From: Zygaena filipendulae
Taxonomy: Eukaryota; Arthropoda; Insecta; Lepidoptera; Zygaenidae
NCBI GenBank assembly: GCA_907165275.2
Contig: OU015665.1
Location: forward strand, 2,790,001 to 2,854,000
Direction of reading: 5' to 3'
DNA: 64,000 nt
Shown here: one piece after another, positions 36,039 through 48,898 of the stretch
How the letters are laid out: the number at the start of each line of letters is the position of its first letter
How positions within the stretch are numbered: the stretch's first letter is position 1
Notes under the pieces: generated by a model
Told to the model about the DNA's origin: nothing
What the model saw: only the letters and a program-made list of their open reading frames with translations
The model's database searches: none
Made by a program: the position numbers and the translations under genes

Positions 36039-37103
36039 TGAATTTTTAGTTATTTTTTTTGTTTTATTGTAAATTAAGTCAATTTTACTCATTGCCTTTC
36101 TCCACCATCAATGCAAGGAAACTTAGGTATAAATGGTTTTGTGAATGCAAAGAATTAAATCTCTTTGAAGGCATTTGACTAATAAAATAAATGATCATTT
36201 AAAGCAATTTTTTTATTTCAAAACATATGTTAAATAGGAAAAAACCAACAAAATAATTGTTAACAATTTGTTTCCAAGTCACAAACAAGCATGCATTAAT
36301 ATTTATCAAAAGTAGTGAAGTTAAAATGAGATCTAAACACAGCCCTTTGAAATATCAATGCACAGATGGTTAAAAGTATTTGTTCTATGACACACTGCAT
36401 TACATAGTTTTTAAACTGAATATAAAACCAAAAATAAAAAGTAGTTTCTCATCAGTTTACATGTTATAATAACTCACTATGTATTTTAATTTTATAGATG
36501 TGCATTTGTGAATTGGAACAGTAAAAATAAAATTATCTTATTATATAAAAAAATTTGTTCATAACCAAGGAGGAGACAACATAAGGTAATTTAAATTGTG
36601 GGAAGTAAAAGTTTTGTATTCTTCAGAGTACAAAATATACATATCCATAGATTATGATGATTCCTATTGGTTGTAATTCAAAATTATATTAATGGAAATT
36701 CTTACACAAACATTGACATGTAAATCATACAATGACCAAGAAAAATTAAACTGCACAATTATCATTACATATTTTGTACAATATTCCAATTTTGAGCAAT
36801 TATATTCAAATGCTTCATAAATATCAACACCATAACTGATTCATTTTGATTTTTAACCAAAAATGGTTATTAAACATGCAAAGTTAACACATCAAAGAAA
36901 GGAGCTAGAAACATTTAACATTCAATTTCTCTAGAAATGCTCATTCTGTAATCAGTATGAATACAATGAAAAATACATTATTATCAACATCCATCACAAA
37001 CACTACTTCTATGTTCTAACCCCCCTGTTACACCAACTTAAAAGTGTGTTACAATACAATTATTGGTGTCAACTAGTATTCAAAACATCACAAACTGAAT
37101 GTG
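36039..37103. other. 3' flank between convergent genes
   Basis: AT-rich, non-repetitive-looking DNA. It probably holds the long 3' UTR of the minus-strand gene; a minus-strand AATAAA near 36210 could end it. No ORF of note. Confidence 0.4.
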
Positions 37104-38850
37104 TCATTCATCAACTTGTAGCTTTTGGATTCGAGTTGACACACAGTCCATGTCCGGGGAGATTTCTGGCACTGGCTGTGGTTCCACACTTAGGTTGAGA
37201 TTCTCTAGGGACTGGCAACGCTTCACTGGACACTTGACTTCGGAAACATCTTTGCTTAAACCACTGGTGGATGGTTCCAACATACTTTGCATAATATCGT
37301 TGCCGCTATCATTCAAATCACTAGCGATCATTTCGGAGTTCTCACTTTTAGTCCTGTGTCGGACCGGCAACACGTATGGACAAAGTCTGTTTTTGTTTGT
37401 TGCCCGTTTCATACAGTAACCAACGGTCACGTTGGATACGTATCTCGTATTGAGTCGCATCATGCCGTAATTGGACTTGGATTCGCGCAAATAGTCACGC
37501 CGCGCCTCTGTTATCGCACTCAGCATGCCCAGGTCGCGCAACGCTTTATCCAGATTATTTAGATTCATGTGATGGCGAAGTATCCGCAAACGACGCAAGT
37601 AGAATAATTTTCGAAATGACTTGTTTGTACCTTGCAGCAACTCTGCAATAAATAAATATCGAAAACTTCCTAAAGATTCATATTGATTTGCGGTAAACTA
37701 GTCAGAAAAAATACCTACAACAAACAAGGCTAAGAATGTTGTAAAGAAAATAAACATCACAAAAAACTCATGTTGTTATTGAAAATTATTTGACATTGCC
37801 TGACCAGTGTTACCAACTCTCGAAAATATTTACCCCTAAAGATTAATTAAAAACATCTAAATCCCCCTAAATAAAATAATATTACTAAAAAGTTTATAAA
37901 CAATAAATAACGCGGGCAATAAATAGGGCCAAAAAATTGATTAAAAAAAAAAACATTTCATCAAAAGCAAAAATGTCCGATTTTTTTACGAACAATATTT
38001 TTTCGTAATTACAAAATGAAGATCCCTAATTTTGAAATTATGACTTTCTTATTGGTCCTAGTAAAAAAATATAGGAGACTTTTTATAAAATTAAACTTTG
38101 TACAACTTTTATTTAACAAAAATGTTACACAAACAATACTTTCGCCGTAAAAATTCGGCTACATTAATTATTGTTATTTTGAAATTGCGGCAAAGATCCT
38201 GGCCTTAATAATAAATTAACAACAATTAGTAACAAAAAAAATTAAGAATAAAAACATTGGAATAAATATAAGAAGTCAAAAACCCCTAAAAAAATTCAAC
38301 CGCATTCATTTACCCCCTAAATAGGAGGGAGGAAAACCCCTAAGTTGGGAACCGTGTGCCTGACAAAATAAAAATTGACAGTAGTCAACACTCTTCTTCT
38401 TCTTCTTCAATTATGGCAATCTATCGCGATTTATTGCATTTAATTCTGCAAATGTAGGTATTTTTAGCAATTAAAGTTATTATGGCGAAACGCTAATGAC
38501 AGTATTAGATTGTTCCCCAAGATAAAACACGATTCCCTCTCGAAAACCAGCTTCTTTCTTGGAAAACAAAATTGCTGCTGAACGCTGGTGACAATATCAA
38601 ATAAATCGCGACAGGCGTCCACTCGCCAAAGAGTATATACCTAACCACTACGCCACTCGCTACGACCTCCACCGGTCAACAAACTTCTCGGAAACCGTTT
38701 TATTTTTGTATATTATGACGTTGTTTATGGCAGTTGGGTTGGATTTACTTTTCAAAAATGACAAGCAACTTTTTTTTCAGTAGGTATGGTACTTACCAGT
38801 AATTTCTGTCGTTTAAAGTCAATGAAATCAGTTAGTTGAGCCATTTTCAT
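37104..38850 (-). CDS. Uncharacterised two-exon gene, divergent from SPEF2
   Basis: Exon 1 is 38797-38850 (MKMAQLTDFIDFKRQKLL, donor CTG/GTAAGT). Exon 2 is 37104-37640, read after the acceptor TTGCAGAG so that the frame continues LLQGTNKSFRKLFYLRRLR. The product is 196 residues. The N-terminal half is basic and helical (LRRLRILRHHMNLNNLDKAL, EARRDYLRESKSNYGMMRLN). The middle has a basic RATNKNRLCPYVLPVRHR. The C-terminal third is acidic/Ser/Pro-rich (SLENLNLSVEPQPVPEISPD). I recognise no domain, signal peptide or membrane segment. A second in-frame ATG at 38844 (MAQ) could be the real start. The acceptor has two nearby AGs, and using the first would shift the frame. It lies head to head with SPEF2 and convergent with CCDC47. 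Confidence 0.75.
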
Positions 38851-38882
38851 GGAGATTTAAATGATTTTAGATTTATTTTATA
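38851..38882. promoter_or_regulatory. 32-bp gap between two divergent start codons
   Basis: The minus-strand ATG at 38850 and the plus-strand SPEF2 ATG at 38883 are separated by only 32 bp (GGAGATTTAAATGATTTTAG and an AT run). Both 5' UTRs must be very short or overlap. This implies a shared bidirectional or antisense-overlapping promoter. Confidence 0.5.
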
Positions 38883-41800
38883 ATGGCTGAAATACTTAAA
38901 GAATGGCTCACAGAAAGGCTCCAGCGCCCAATCAAATGGGAAGCCGAAGATTTTGGGAACCTAATGAAAAACGGTCATCTTATAGCTAGCGTCTTATTGA
39001 GTTATCAAGTTATTAATGATGAAAAACATTTTCTTATAAGATCGAGTAACGCTATAGAAGATATTAAAAGCAACTGGAATTATTTGAAAGAATGGTTGCG
39101 CGAATTAGAAGTGAACTTAAGTGACACAGATTTACATGATATTATGGAAGGTAAAGGATCTGCACTCCTTCGACTCTTTTATCAGCTGTTTCTCCATTTA
39201 GACAAAATGGATCGGACTAACTTTATTAAACGAGAGAGAAAGATGGTTTCAAGTCTTGTGGAGAAGATAAGGAAAAGATTTAAGGTAGATAAAGTCGAGG
39301 AAGAAGAGACATCATATGTAGATAATCTGTCTAAGCCTCTTCTTAACGAGAAACACTTTATAGAGTGGCAAAGAAAAAAAGAACAACAAGTGAAAGATAC
39401 TTATGATTACATTCGACATAAATATTCAAAAATGCTTGGTAAAATAGAAGAATCAAAAACGCCACTCAAGTACACCGCCCCTGAACCACTATCTCTTCCA
39501 ACACGAGAGAGAAACGAGATGGAAAACTTTGCTCTGAAATATCCATGTAAATTTGAAAACTATACTTATGAACAGCTTTTAGAGTTAGAAGAAAAGTTCT
39601 TTGAAAAGAAAAAAAAATCTGTTGATGCCGAATGGGTAAAAAAGTACACGAGTAATTTATATAGCAAACTACGTAAGCGGTCCGACTCAGAAGAATTTCA
39701 AAAACAAGTTAGAAATGTTCTTAGCGGTTCTCTATGGAACCTTTCGGTTGCTGAAGAGGAAACTAATCTTGACACTGAACTTACTAAAAAAGTTATGAAA
39801 TTGTCTCAGTTTGAAAAGCAGATGTGCACACAAATAATGGAAACGAAGCAGCAGGCACGCAATCTAGTTAAAAATAGAGTAATAGCAGAAAGAGAATTTT
39901 TGGATCAGAGAGACCAACAATTTCATCAATTTCTTGATAATGTGAAGGAACAAATTCGTTTAGAAACTGTGGAAATTGATTTTGAAAAGCAAAGGCAAAA
40001 TATGCTCCATAAAAGTTTGTATGCAGAGAAAATGAAACGGAAACGTCAACATTACTATGAGATATGTTACGAGACTGTTGTGTCAATTGTTGACTATGCT
40101 ACCAAATATGCGTACTTCAGAAACTTACTGGAAGATGATGTACCAGAGCATTTTATACACGAGTGGAAAACACTGTACTATAAAAAACAACCGGTATTTG
40201 ATATTCTTGATCCCATGGAAGATATTCTAAAAGAACAAGGAATTGAAGAAGAACTAGAACTGGAAGAAGAAGAAATCATAAGACTTGAGTTAGACCGTCA
40301 AGAAGCACTAAATGAGAATGAATTCATAGAGTATCGCAACTTTTCCGGTCCATGGAATTTAGATTATTTAATACCTAATTACGATCCAGAATCGGAGGAA
40401 AGAAAATATGAATATTTAGGCACACGTATATTAGGACATGTGGTTTATACCTTACTCGAAATTAAATATCCGTATCCTCCACCAAGACCTCCTGCAGACT
40501 TACCAGATTATTCATCTAGAGTACTATTACGAGGTCTTCCGGATAGAGCGATAACAGTACCTATGCAAACATTACTCAGTCTACGTAAAATTCATATAGT
40601 GACTTTAGAATCGGCTATTAACTTTGCATTAAAAAGTTTTAAAACCGAAATGGTTGGATGTACTGACATAGAACTATCATTTGACAAATTTATGAACGTT
40701 GCCCTAGAAGAGGACGATAAAGAGCTTATTAAACTAATGAAAATTGAAGATGAATCAGTAAATAAAATAAGTGATTTGATTGCATTGGGACCTATACCGC
40801 CTAATACTAAGCAAACGCAAACACCGAAAACTATTCCGGAAGAAGAAATAAAACTCTCGCCTGCCGCTGAATTAGGCAGATATGCTTACGAAACCCTTAA
40901 TTTTGGAGATTCACTGACTGATCACTTACTTTCGGCGATAATAGTTGAATACTTAAAGGATTTACATAACGTGGAGGGCTTTGTAATCATAAATTACCCA
41001 AATTCATATAGAGAAACAAAAATATTAGAAGAAACTTTTTCGGGTCGCGAACCTCCAGACGAGAGTGTTTTAGATGATAGAGATGACATTTATTTAGAAG
41101 AAAGTATTATTAAACACAGAAAAAAAGAAAAAGATCCATACAAAGAGATAAGGGTATCTAGAATAGTCAACGATCCACATAAGAAGAGAATCGAAAAACC
41201 TTTTGATAGTTACTTTACATGTTACCTCAAATTAAAAGAAACGGAAGATATTCTTCAAGAGTATGTTATATGGGATTTGACAGAAGATAATTCTGAACTT
41301 ATTGACAGGTTTTACGCGGCATTAGGCATTAATTATAGCATGTACTACGAAGTAATAGAAAAAGATTTTCTGGCACAAATTTGTAAATATATTATTGGTG
41401 ATAACGCTCCGATGAAATCATGTGAGGAACTTTTTGGAGAAAATGTTTTAAGCTTGCTCGATTTTCCAATGACGGATGATAAGAGAACGAAAACTAAAAT
41501 TTTAAAACCAGAATTAAGTACCAGCAAGTCAAAAGAAAGATTGAGACGTTCATCCAAATCAAGCAGATATTCTACGGAACATGACTCGGAATTGGCTAAT
41601 GCTCATTCCGAAGTCGCACCTGAACAGGTTATCGTTGTTTTAGAAGAAGTTTCTGAAGAAGAACCTGAAGTAGCATCTATCGAGACAATTGAAGACATAA
41701 AAATTTTGGCAGGAGAGGAAGAATGGGATTATGGAGAAATTCCTATCTCTGGAATAATTGGGGTCGCTTTAGCAACGTGCTGGGAACAGATTGAAAAAAC

Positions 41801-44458
41801 TTATATCCATGATATACAGCAGTTATTTTTTGCTATACGACTACAAATGAATTGTCTAGTACCCTACGCCAGATTTATAAAAGATAAAATGGAACAGATC
41901 ATAACTTTACCTTCTTACAAGCAAGATTTAGTCAGCAGCTTCCAGAAGGAGTACAATGATTTTGAAAATGATTGGCGTGATGTCAATTTGACTAAAAATG
42001 AATGGCACTGCAGAGTCAAAGAACTGCAAAATAATCTATACCAAATTTGTGATGAAAGAAAACTTCACGCGGAACAAAAAAGACAGGAGCTTATCTGTGA
42101 AAATTGGGCTATGGAAGAACTCACATCTATGGTTAATACCTATATATCGTGCATGCAAACGGAATTAAATAGGTGAAAAACCATTTTTAAATATTTATTA
42201 TATACTAGCAGTTCGCCGTGGTTTCACCCGCGGTAATTTTGGAGTTCCCGCGAAAATTCCGGAAAAAAAATATCCTATGTCAATCAAGGTAACTGTAGCT
42301 TCCTATAAGTGAAAGAATTTTAAAATCGGTTCAGAGATCCAGAGATTGCCCCCTACAACCTCATAAACTTTACCTCTTTATAATATGGTAGGTACAGATA
42401 AATATTCGTTTTTACTATTTCAGGTCTATCTTAACATTTCAAGCATTACATGATTTTTATTTTGCTATGATCAAACGAATGCCTCCAAATGATAGGCTTA
42501 TCTCGAAAGATTTAACTAAAGTATTTAGAGATATGGATGACACAGCCGGAAGTAAAAAGGGGAGTGAAGACAAAGTATACCGTCAGTTAAAAGCTGTTTT
42601 CCAAGAACTGCAACAAAAAAATATTCAAATAGATTACAGTAATAATCCTTTCAACCTAGTTATAGAAAATAATGTAAAGTTTGCTTTAAAAGTAATCAAA
42701 GATACCAATGACTCATACAGATCCCTAGTAAGTAAAGAATATACTGAAATTGCTAAAATTACAATAGCTCCTAAAAAGAAAGATGAAAATACTTCTGAAG
42801 AATCAATAAATCTAGAAGAGATCTTCAAACTTAATGCTCTTAAATGTATTGACGAATGGACTATGGGTATAAATGGTGAGATGTTTAGAGCAACGCTACG
42901 TATATTAGCACTACAATACAAGTGTTACAGAGATATGAAACTTTTTAATGATCATATTTACAAAACGTTCATGGATATACAAAATGATATAAATACATAT
43001 TATATGAATGAAATAAAATCTGTGGATCGTCTCTGCAAATATCTCCAAATGGCTGTAGAAGATGGTAGAAAAATTCCTGAAACTCTTATACTAGAACATG
43101 ATACTTTTGTCATTGATCCAAATCTATTGCAGTTTGAACCACCAGCAGCACCTTCGGATTCTGGAAAATTAACCGAGTTGGTCAATGACTTAGAGTTTCG
43201 AGTTGCACAGCTAGCTCGATTACGATCACAATTTAAAATTATTGCACCAACAGGGTTAATACTACAGCAAGCATTTATATACGTATTGCAAGATTTCTTT
43301 TTTTTCGGAAAGGAATCATGTGAAGGCCCTCTGTTTCCAAATGGTTGGAAACGCATTGATATTGAACAAATGCCCAAATTAGTTTTTCTTCTGTTTGGAG
43401 ACACCTCGTATGTGGATTGGAGAGACTTTCTTATTTATTGTTTAAATGTGAGATTTCCGTCCGTCGATGACTTATTGGATTTACGCAAAAAATTTAGATG
43501 TAGTGATCCGGAATCGACTGAGCTTATTTCAAGGGAAGATTTTCTAAACGAAGAATTATGGTTTGAACAAGAGTTTGATGACAAGTATTCGTTGCTCAGA
43601 AAGAACTTGATCAAACATTTCCTCTTTGAGTTATACGAGACGTCTCCAGATTTTATGAATTATTCAGCTCTTTTACTATCGTTTAGTAAAGCTTTAAACC
43701 CAATTGAAGGCTTTGCTACAGCTTTGTCTATGGCTGTTGGCAAAAAAATTTGCTACAGCCTTGAAGATTGCTTTGAAGTCGTTTGTAATCTGATAAAATT
43801 GAAACAGTATCGAGACCAGTGTTTGGCTTGCGCTCTAAAATGCACAGAACAGTTTTTAGATACACTCATTAAGAATGTAGTTAACACATGTGAAGGAACT
43901 AGCATAATTGAATTAGAATATACTGAACCTCCGCCTGAGGATAAGAAAGGGAAAAAAGGTAAAGGTGGAGGTAAAGCAAAAAAATTAGAATCCAGCCAAA
44001 GTGCACGATTGCCGAAATTGCAGAAAAGTGATGGAAGTAGGAGCAAGATGATACAATCTACGACGGATGTCAAAACTACTTACATTTGCCGACCTTGCGA
44101 GGATGACGCCGAAGTTGTTGAAGAGAAGCCTCAAGAGAAAGAAGAAGTTGAAGAAGAACATAAAACTGAAGAGCCTCAGGCAGATCTCAACTTAGATTAT
44201 GCCGTCAGCCAGAAAGTCATATGGAATGTTCTCAGCATATGTTTACCTTGGCATTTTCAATTTCTACCTGAAGAGAAAGTTACTCCTTACGTGCAATACG
44301 TGAAAGAAGCAATGAAGCGATTAGAAGTTGATACGGACAATGGTGATATATATGTTTGTAAATTTGTAACTGATGCTAATGTATGCAAACTATTGCATAA
44401 AGTAAAAAAGTTTACCGCATTGAATATAGCTGAAGAGGTCCGTAAAGTATTTATGTAG
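38883..44458 (+). CDS. Spef2: SPEF2 (sperm flagellar protein 2, KPL2)
   Basis: Two exons, 38883-42172 and 42424-44458, give 1774 residues (human about 1822). The plus-strand ORF seems to stop at 42174, but that TGA is intronic: AAT AG/GTGA splices to G TCT ATC, continuing NRSILTFQALHDFYFAMIKR. Residues 1-110 form the calponin-homology-like domain (MAEILKEWLTERLQRPIKWE, GKGSALLRLFYQLFLHLD). A long coiled coil follows (about 150-420), then the linker matching human SPEF2 (HEWKTLYYKKQPVFDILDP). From about 543 to 900 comes the adenylate-kinase-like region, in which the Walker A loop is absent (RVLLRGLPDRAITV). The C-terminal half contains the conserved FPNGWKRIDIEQMPKLVF and a Lys/Gly-rich linker near 1604. 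SPEF2 is a central-apparatus and manchette protein needed for sperm tail formation. The rest is intact. Confidence 0.93.
42204..42390 (-). mobile_element. Lep1-like Helitron forming most of the SPEF2 intron
   Basis: It starts ACTAGCAGTTCGCCGTGG, a diverged family end, with core CACCCGCGGTAATTTTGGAG, and ends CTTTACCTCTTTATAATAT. It occupies 187 of the 251 intron bases. The subfamily matches 52668-52894. Confidence 0.7.
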
Positions 44459-44851
44459 GTATTAACCTACACTATTAATTTTTTTTTATTTATTCAAGAA
44501 AAAGGTATAAAAAATTCTTTTGGTTGATCTCGTTATGATAAATAATTATTTCTTATTATAGATGTCTTTTATTTTTGTTCATTACTATCATCGTCAATTA
44601 TTAATTAGGTATCATTAATTTAATAGTTGGTACCGACGATGATGAGAAGTGATAAGAAGATTATCTTCTTCTGGAAACTATTTGCCTACTTACTATTACG
44701 CCATTCCCGCTTTTTTTCATAGAATGGTTGTAATCTAGACATAATATGTAGGCGTCCAACAATGACATTCTATGTATTAAAAGGAGTCCAAGCTCAAAGG
44801 TAAAGTGGGCGGACACACGCGGGCTTGGCACCGAATTCAAACCGATCAGTG

Positions 44852-45432
44852 GTAGCAGAGAGAAGGTAATCACTACGTTTAACTAATAATAATATAACAA
44901 GTATTATTGTCTTTATTTTTAATTTTTTAGTATAGTGAATATTCGTGTTTTTGTACAAATGGTGTCACCAAATTGAGGAGCTTTGCTAAACATTTAATAT
45001 AGGTAGGTATGATTATTAAAAATAGTTTTAATTTTTTTTCAAATCTTCTAAATGTCCTTTCACATTCACGTGACTGAATTTATGGCGTTTCATCAACCAC
45101 CTCCTAAACCCAAGTCTTTCTCTGTTGTTTTGGACACACTGTAGCGAGTGCCAGAGTTATGCCTATTTTTTGTTGATTTGAAAGTGTAGGCGGCATCTTA
45201 GTTCGACGAGAGCTTTGCTGCACGGTGGGCTACGTACCAGGCCATCGACACTCCCTTATGCCAAAAGTTACTATTGATTTATGCTCGAACAACTTTGGAA
45301 TACTTAACCTTTCTACGACCGCGTTATACATTGCATTGGTATGGTTGGCACAAAATGCTTTCATAGATCGATTCAGCGATTAGTATGGAAGTGCCTACTC
45401 TTAAAACGTAGTGATTACCTTCTCTCTGCTAC
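44852..45432. mobile_element. Non-autonomous DNA transposon with about 31-bp inverted ends
   Basis: The left end is GTAGCAGAGAGAAGGTAATC then ACTACGTTTAA; the right end is the inverse ending CCTTCTCTCTGCTAC. It is 581 bp without an ORF of note. Decayed relatives of the right end occur near 33195 and 56517. Confidence 0.65.
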
Positions 45433-45680
45433 ATACTAAAAGTACTCTGTGCTAACTGACAGGGAGAGGGACGTGTGTAGCTGTGGAGTAGTAGCCGATT
45501 TCATCCCCGGAATTACTCTCCCGATCACCGATATCGCCTCTAATTTTAGGACCGTGTGTAGCCGCTTTAAGTGTATTTTTGTGTTTTGAAGTAAGTTTAA
45601 ATTTTTTTGTCATAATTTTGTTAATATTGTACTTATACTAACTAACCTAACTTTATGGATAGAATAGAGGAAGAACCGGA

Positions 45681-46331
45681 TTAGCTAGGGAGCTAATGGC
45701 AATTTAGGTAGGTATATGATTTCATCGTCGTTGATACCAAGACGTAAAGACGTAATGTAGTCTGGACTTATACTAGAAAAAATAGGTGGCTAGTTCATAA
45801 GATGTTTCGCCATTGGATTTTTATTATGGAAGTAGTAAATCACAATGTGGCATAAAACGAATAGAAAATTTTAAAATATACATGACACATTAGGCCAGAA
45901 TGTCTTCATGGTAAATCACGGAGTTAAAGTTAAAGTTAAGTATAAACAAAGCAAACAACATAAATAATTTTTAAATTGTAAAAAAAAACTATCATAATAT
46001 GTCAAGCTGGCAGAAGTCAGGATGGTGGGAGTTTTTATAAAAATAACTGTAAGATGCTGAATTAAGAAAAACTCGCACCATCCTGACTTCTGCCAGCTTA
46101 AATTTCACTATCTATGAAACGTATTTAATAAGATATAATTGATGACAGAAACGATAGTATAATTTATGACAGTTTTTTTTTAACAATTTCATAATTATTT
46201 GTAAAATAAAATCAGAGCTACTTGAGCTCGCCACCTATTTTTTCTAGTTAATATAAGCCCAGACTACATTACGTCTTGGTATCAACGACGATGAAATCAT
46301 ATACCTAAATTGCCACCAGCTTCCTAGCTAG
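45681..46331. mobile_element. Large foldback element with a nested inner foldback
   Basis: The outer arms are about 130 bp: ATGATTTCATCGTCGTTGAT, CCAAGACG, GTAATGTAGTCTGG and AGAAAAAATAGGTGGC on the left all recur inverted at 46205-46331. Inner arms at 46013-46043 and 46070-46099 share AAGCTGGCAGAAGTCAGGAT in inverse. It is non-coding. Confidence 0.75.
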
Positions 46332-47871
46332 ATGAAAATCCGTTCATGTGCTAACCATCTAGTGTGACCAACTTACAAGAAAAACATTTGAATTGGCTTT
46401 ATGGACTAAGTTTCTTTTGCCTTCCCAGGGTAAACGTAGAAATGAAAATGTCAGTTGTCACTTTTTCAGTCAGCTGACAGCACAGCCGTCAGCTCAGGTA
46501 CTGGTCCTGGCAGTTTTTACTTTTAAGCCGCCTGCCGCCATGCCATGGTCAGTTCTACAATAGTTCTACGACGTCTCTGTAGTCTGTTGCCTTGAACCTT
46601 GGGCAATGTGCTGTCAATAGGAACTAGTGCTTGTGTTTGGAGATATTATCGCATTCGGAATCGTGTTATTACTTTCCACATTTTTTCTATTTCAATTACG
46701 TAACAAATTGTATTTGTTGTGTTGTGATATAAATCCAGAAATTAAGTGGAACTGACAATTCTCTAAAATACTTTGCTTCGGTGCAGTTTGTTTCTGTATG
46801 GAACTTGTTTTTGTGGTTTGATTGACGATTTACGCAAGTACCTGACTACCTACTTGAAGATTTTTGATTTTCCGACTAAAGGTAACCGCTATAAATTTGT
46901 AGTTCATATTATTTTTTTACTTATTAGGTACCTACCTACCTACATCGTGTTTTTCTAACTAAAAACGCATTGTAAGCGTTGTCTTAATTATAAAAAATAT
47001 TCTTGAGTAAGTTGATTAATAGTGCATTTTTTTTTATTAAATACTCTACCTTAAAAGTATTTATTTATTTATATATTGATATATTGATTATCCAATATTG
47101 ATTGGAAAAAATCTTTGGAGCAATAAAGAATACTGTATTGTATCTTCTAAGAAAGAATGCTCTTGGTTTATGCCTATGCATAAGATACTAGGTAGGTATT
47201 TTTTGTTTGATATTATCTATTCTAGTAGTGAGTAGATAGATCCATTAGATTTCAATTAGATGATGTTGCTACTCGGATCTATTGTACATTTTAATTACTT
47301 ACAGCATAACATAATATTACCTATACTTAATTTTTTTTTTATGTTTATTTATTATCCCTACTTATTTAAATTATTTAAAACTTTACTAATAACAATGAAA
47401 CTCACAACATACTACTAGCATGTTCAGCAAGTAAAAAACGAAAAGATTTCTACTATAATATTTACTTGCTGGATCTCTATTCTAATGTGTGAAGGAAAAT
47501 TCCAGTTCTTTGGTCTCTTGTGTCTTTTATTACCTTTAAGAAAATGTGTAATGCACACACACTTAAAAGCTCATTTAATAGTGCACCCAGGACCATAGGA
47601 ATGACCAATGAATTATTAGGAAAAAAATACATTTATTAGTTACTCTTAGTAAAAAAGGATGTTGTAAAAATGAAGAGATTTTTACAAAATCCATGTTAAC
47701 TTTAAAAACACCTAAGTTTTTCATAGTAAGTTCTTACAAAGTTAGAAATTAATGATTAAATAAAGACTTTTAGCACTATGCTATGGTAAATATTAGCTTT
47801 TACAGAAACAAAATACTATTTAAAAATATTATATCTATTTATACCTACTACTATTAATACTACTAGCTGTT

Positions 47872-48195
47872 CCCTGTAGTTTCAACCGTCAACCGCATTA
47901 ATTTTGGAGATCCTGCAGGAATTCCGGGATAAAAAGTACCCTACGTCCTTTTCTGTACTTTTGACAATGTGTAGTATGCAATTAATTCAATTTCACTCGT
48001 GTTAATTTCAGAGTTCCCATGGGAATTTCGGTATATAGAGTACCCTATGTGTTATTCTGATGTACAAGCTATATTATTGTAAAGTTTCATTAGAATGTAT
48101 TCAGTAATTATTGTGTGAAAGAGTAACGAATACAATACAATACAACATGAAAGACATACACAATAAATACAAACTTTTGCATTTATAAAGTAATG
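47872..48195 (-). mobile_element. Two Lep1-like Helitron fragments in tandem
   Basis: ACTAGCTGTTCCCTGTAG starts the first core (GAGATCCTGCAGGAATTCC). A second core (TCACTCGTGTTAATTTCAGA) follows at about 47992, then GCATTTATAAAGTAATGA. Confidence 0.55.
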
Positions 48196-48898
48196 ATGTA
48201 TTTATTATATAGTCACCCTAGTTTTTGCATACAGCTTTAGCATACTTAATCTTAAGTGTGGGATCACACTATTTGCAACATACTGTTTGGTAGTTTAAAA
48301 ATTATTTGATTCTGCCTAAACTAAAAAAACACTGTTCATTTTTTGAATTTATTTATTTTTTATTTTGCACTATTTGGAAAGCTTACAGCTAGCTGCTAGA
48401 TATACGAAAGTAGATTACAAGGAATAGACAGAAATTAGGCCAATTATCAGCTATCACATATTAATCAAGAAGTATCAAGAACTACTGTGACAGATCTGTA
48501 GTAGTATCTGTGACTACAGAGGTGAGATGGTGATGATTAAATATTATGTATAAGTTGAAATTTAAAGTTAGCTTTTCTATGAGAAACATAAATTAATATA
48601 GGTAATTAAGAAGACAAAAACAAAACACAAACAGGACAACAGTACTTTACGATTTAAAGAAGTTATTGACAATGTCTTCTTCAAGTTTATAAATACTTGT
48701 CACAAATAAGTCCAGGTAATTAATATCCCATTTAATCAATCCAGTTGTTTTGTTCCAGTTCCCTGTCCATCCTGCCCTATCCTTACCTTGAAGAAAAGTG
48801 ATCTGTATATGCAGCAGTAATTAATATAAATTTTAATTGGGTACCTAACTGAAAATTATTGAAGTGTTACTACTACCTACAACCCCACAAATGTTGGA

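Noticed and set aside
38883..42176. A separate 1097-codon gene followed by a separate 663-codon gene
   Set aside because: The terminal TGA lies within a donor site (AG/GTGAAA). Splicing 42172 to 42424 continues the frame and gives a protein of SPEF2 length, so it is one gene.
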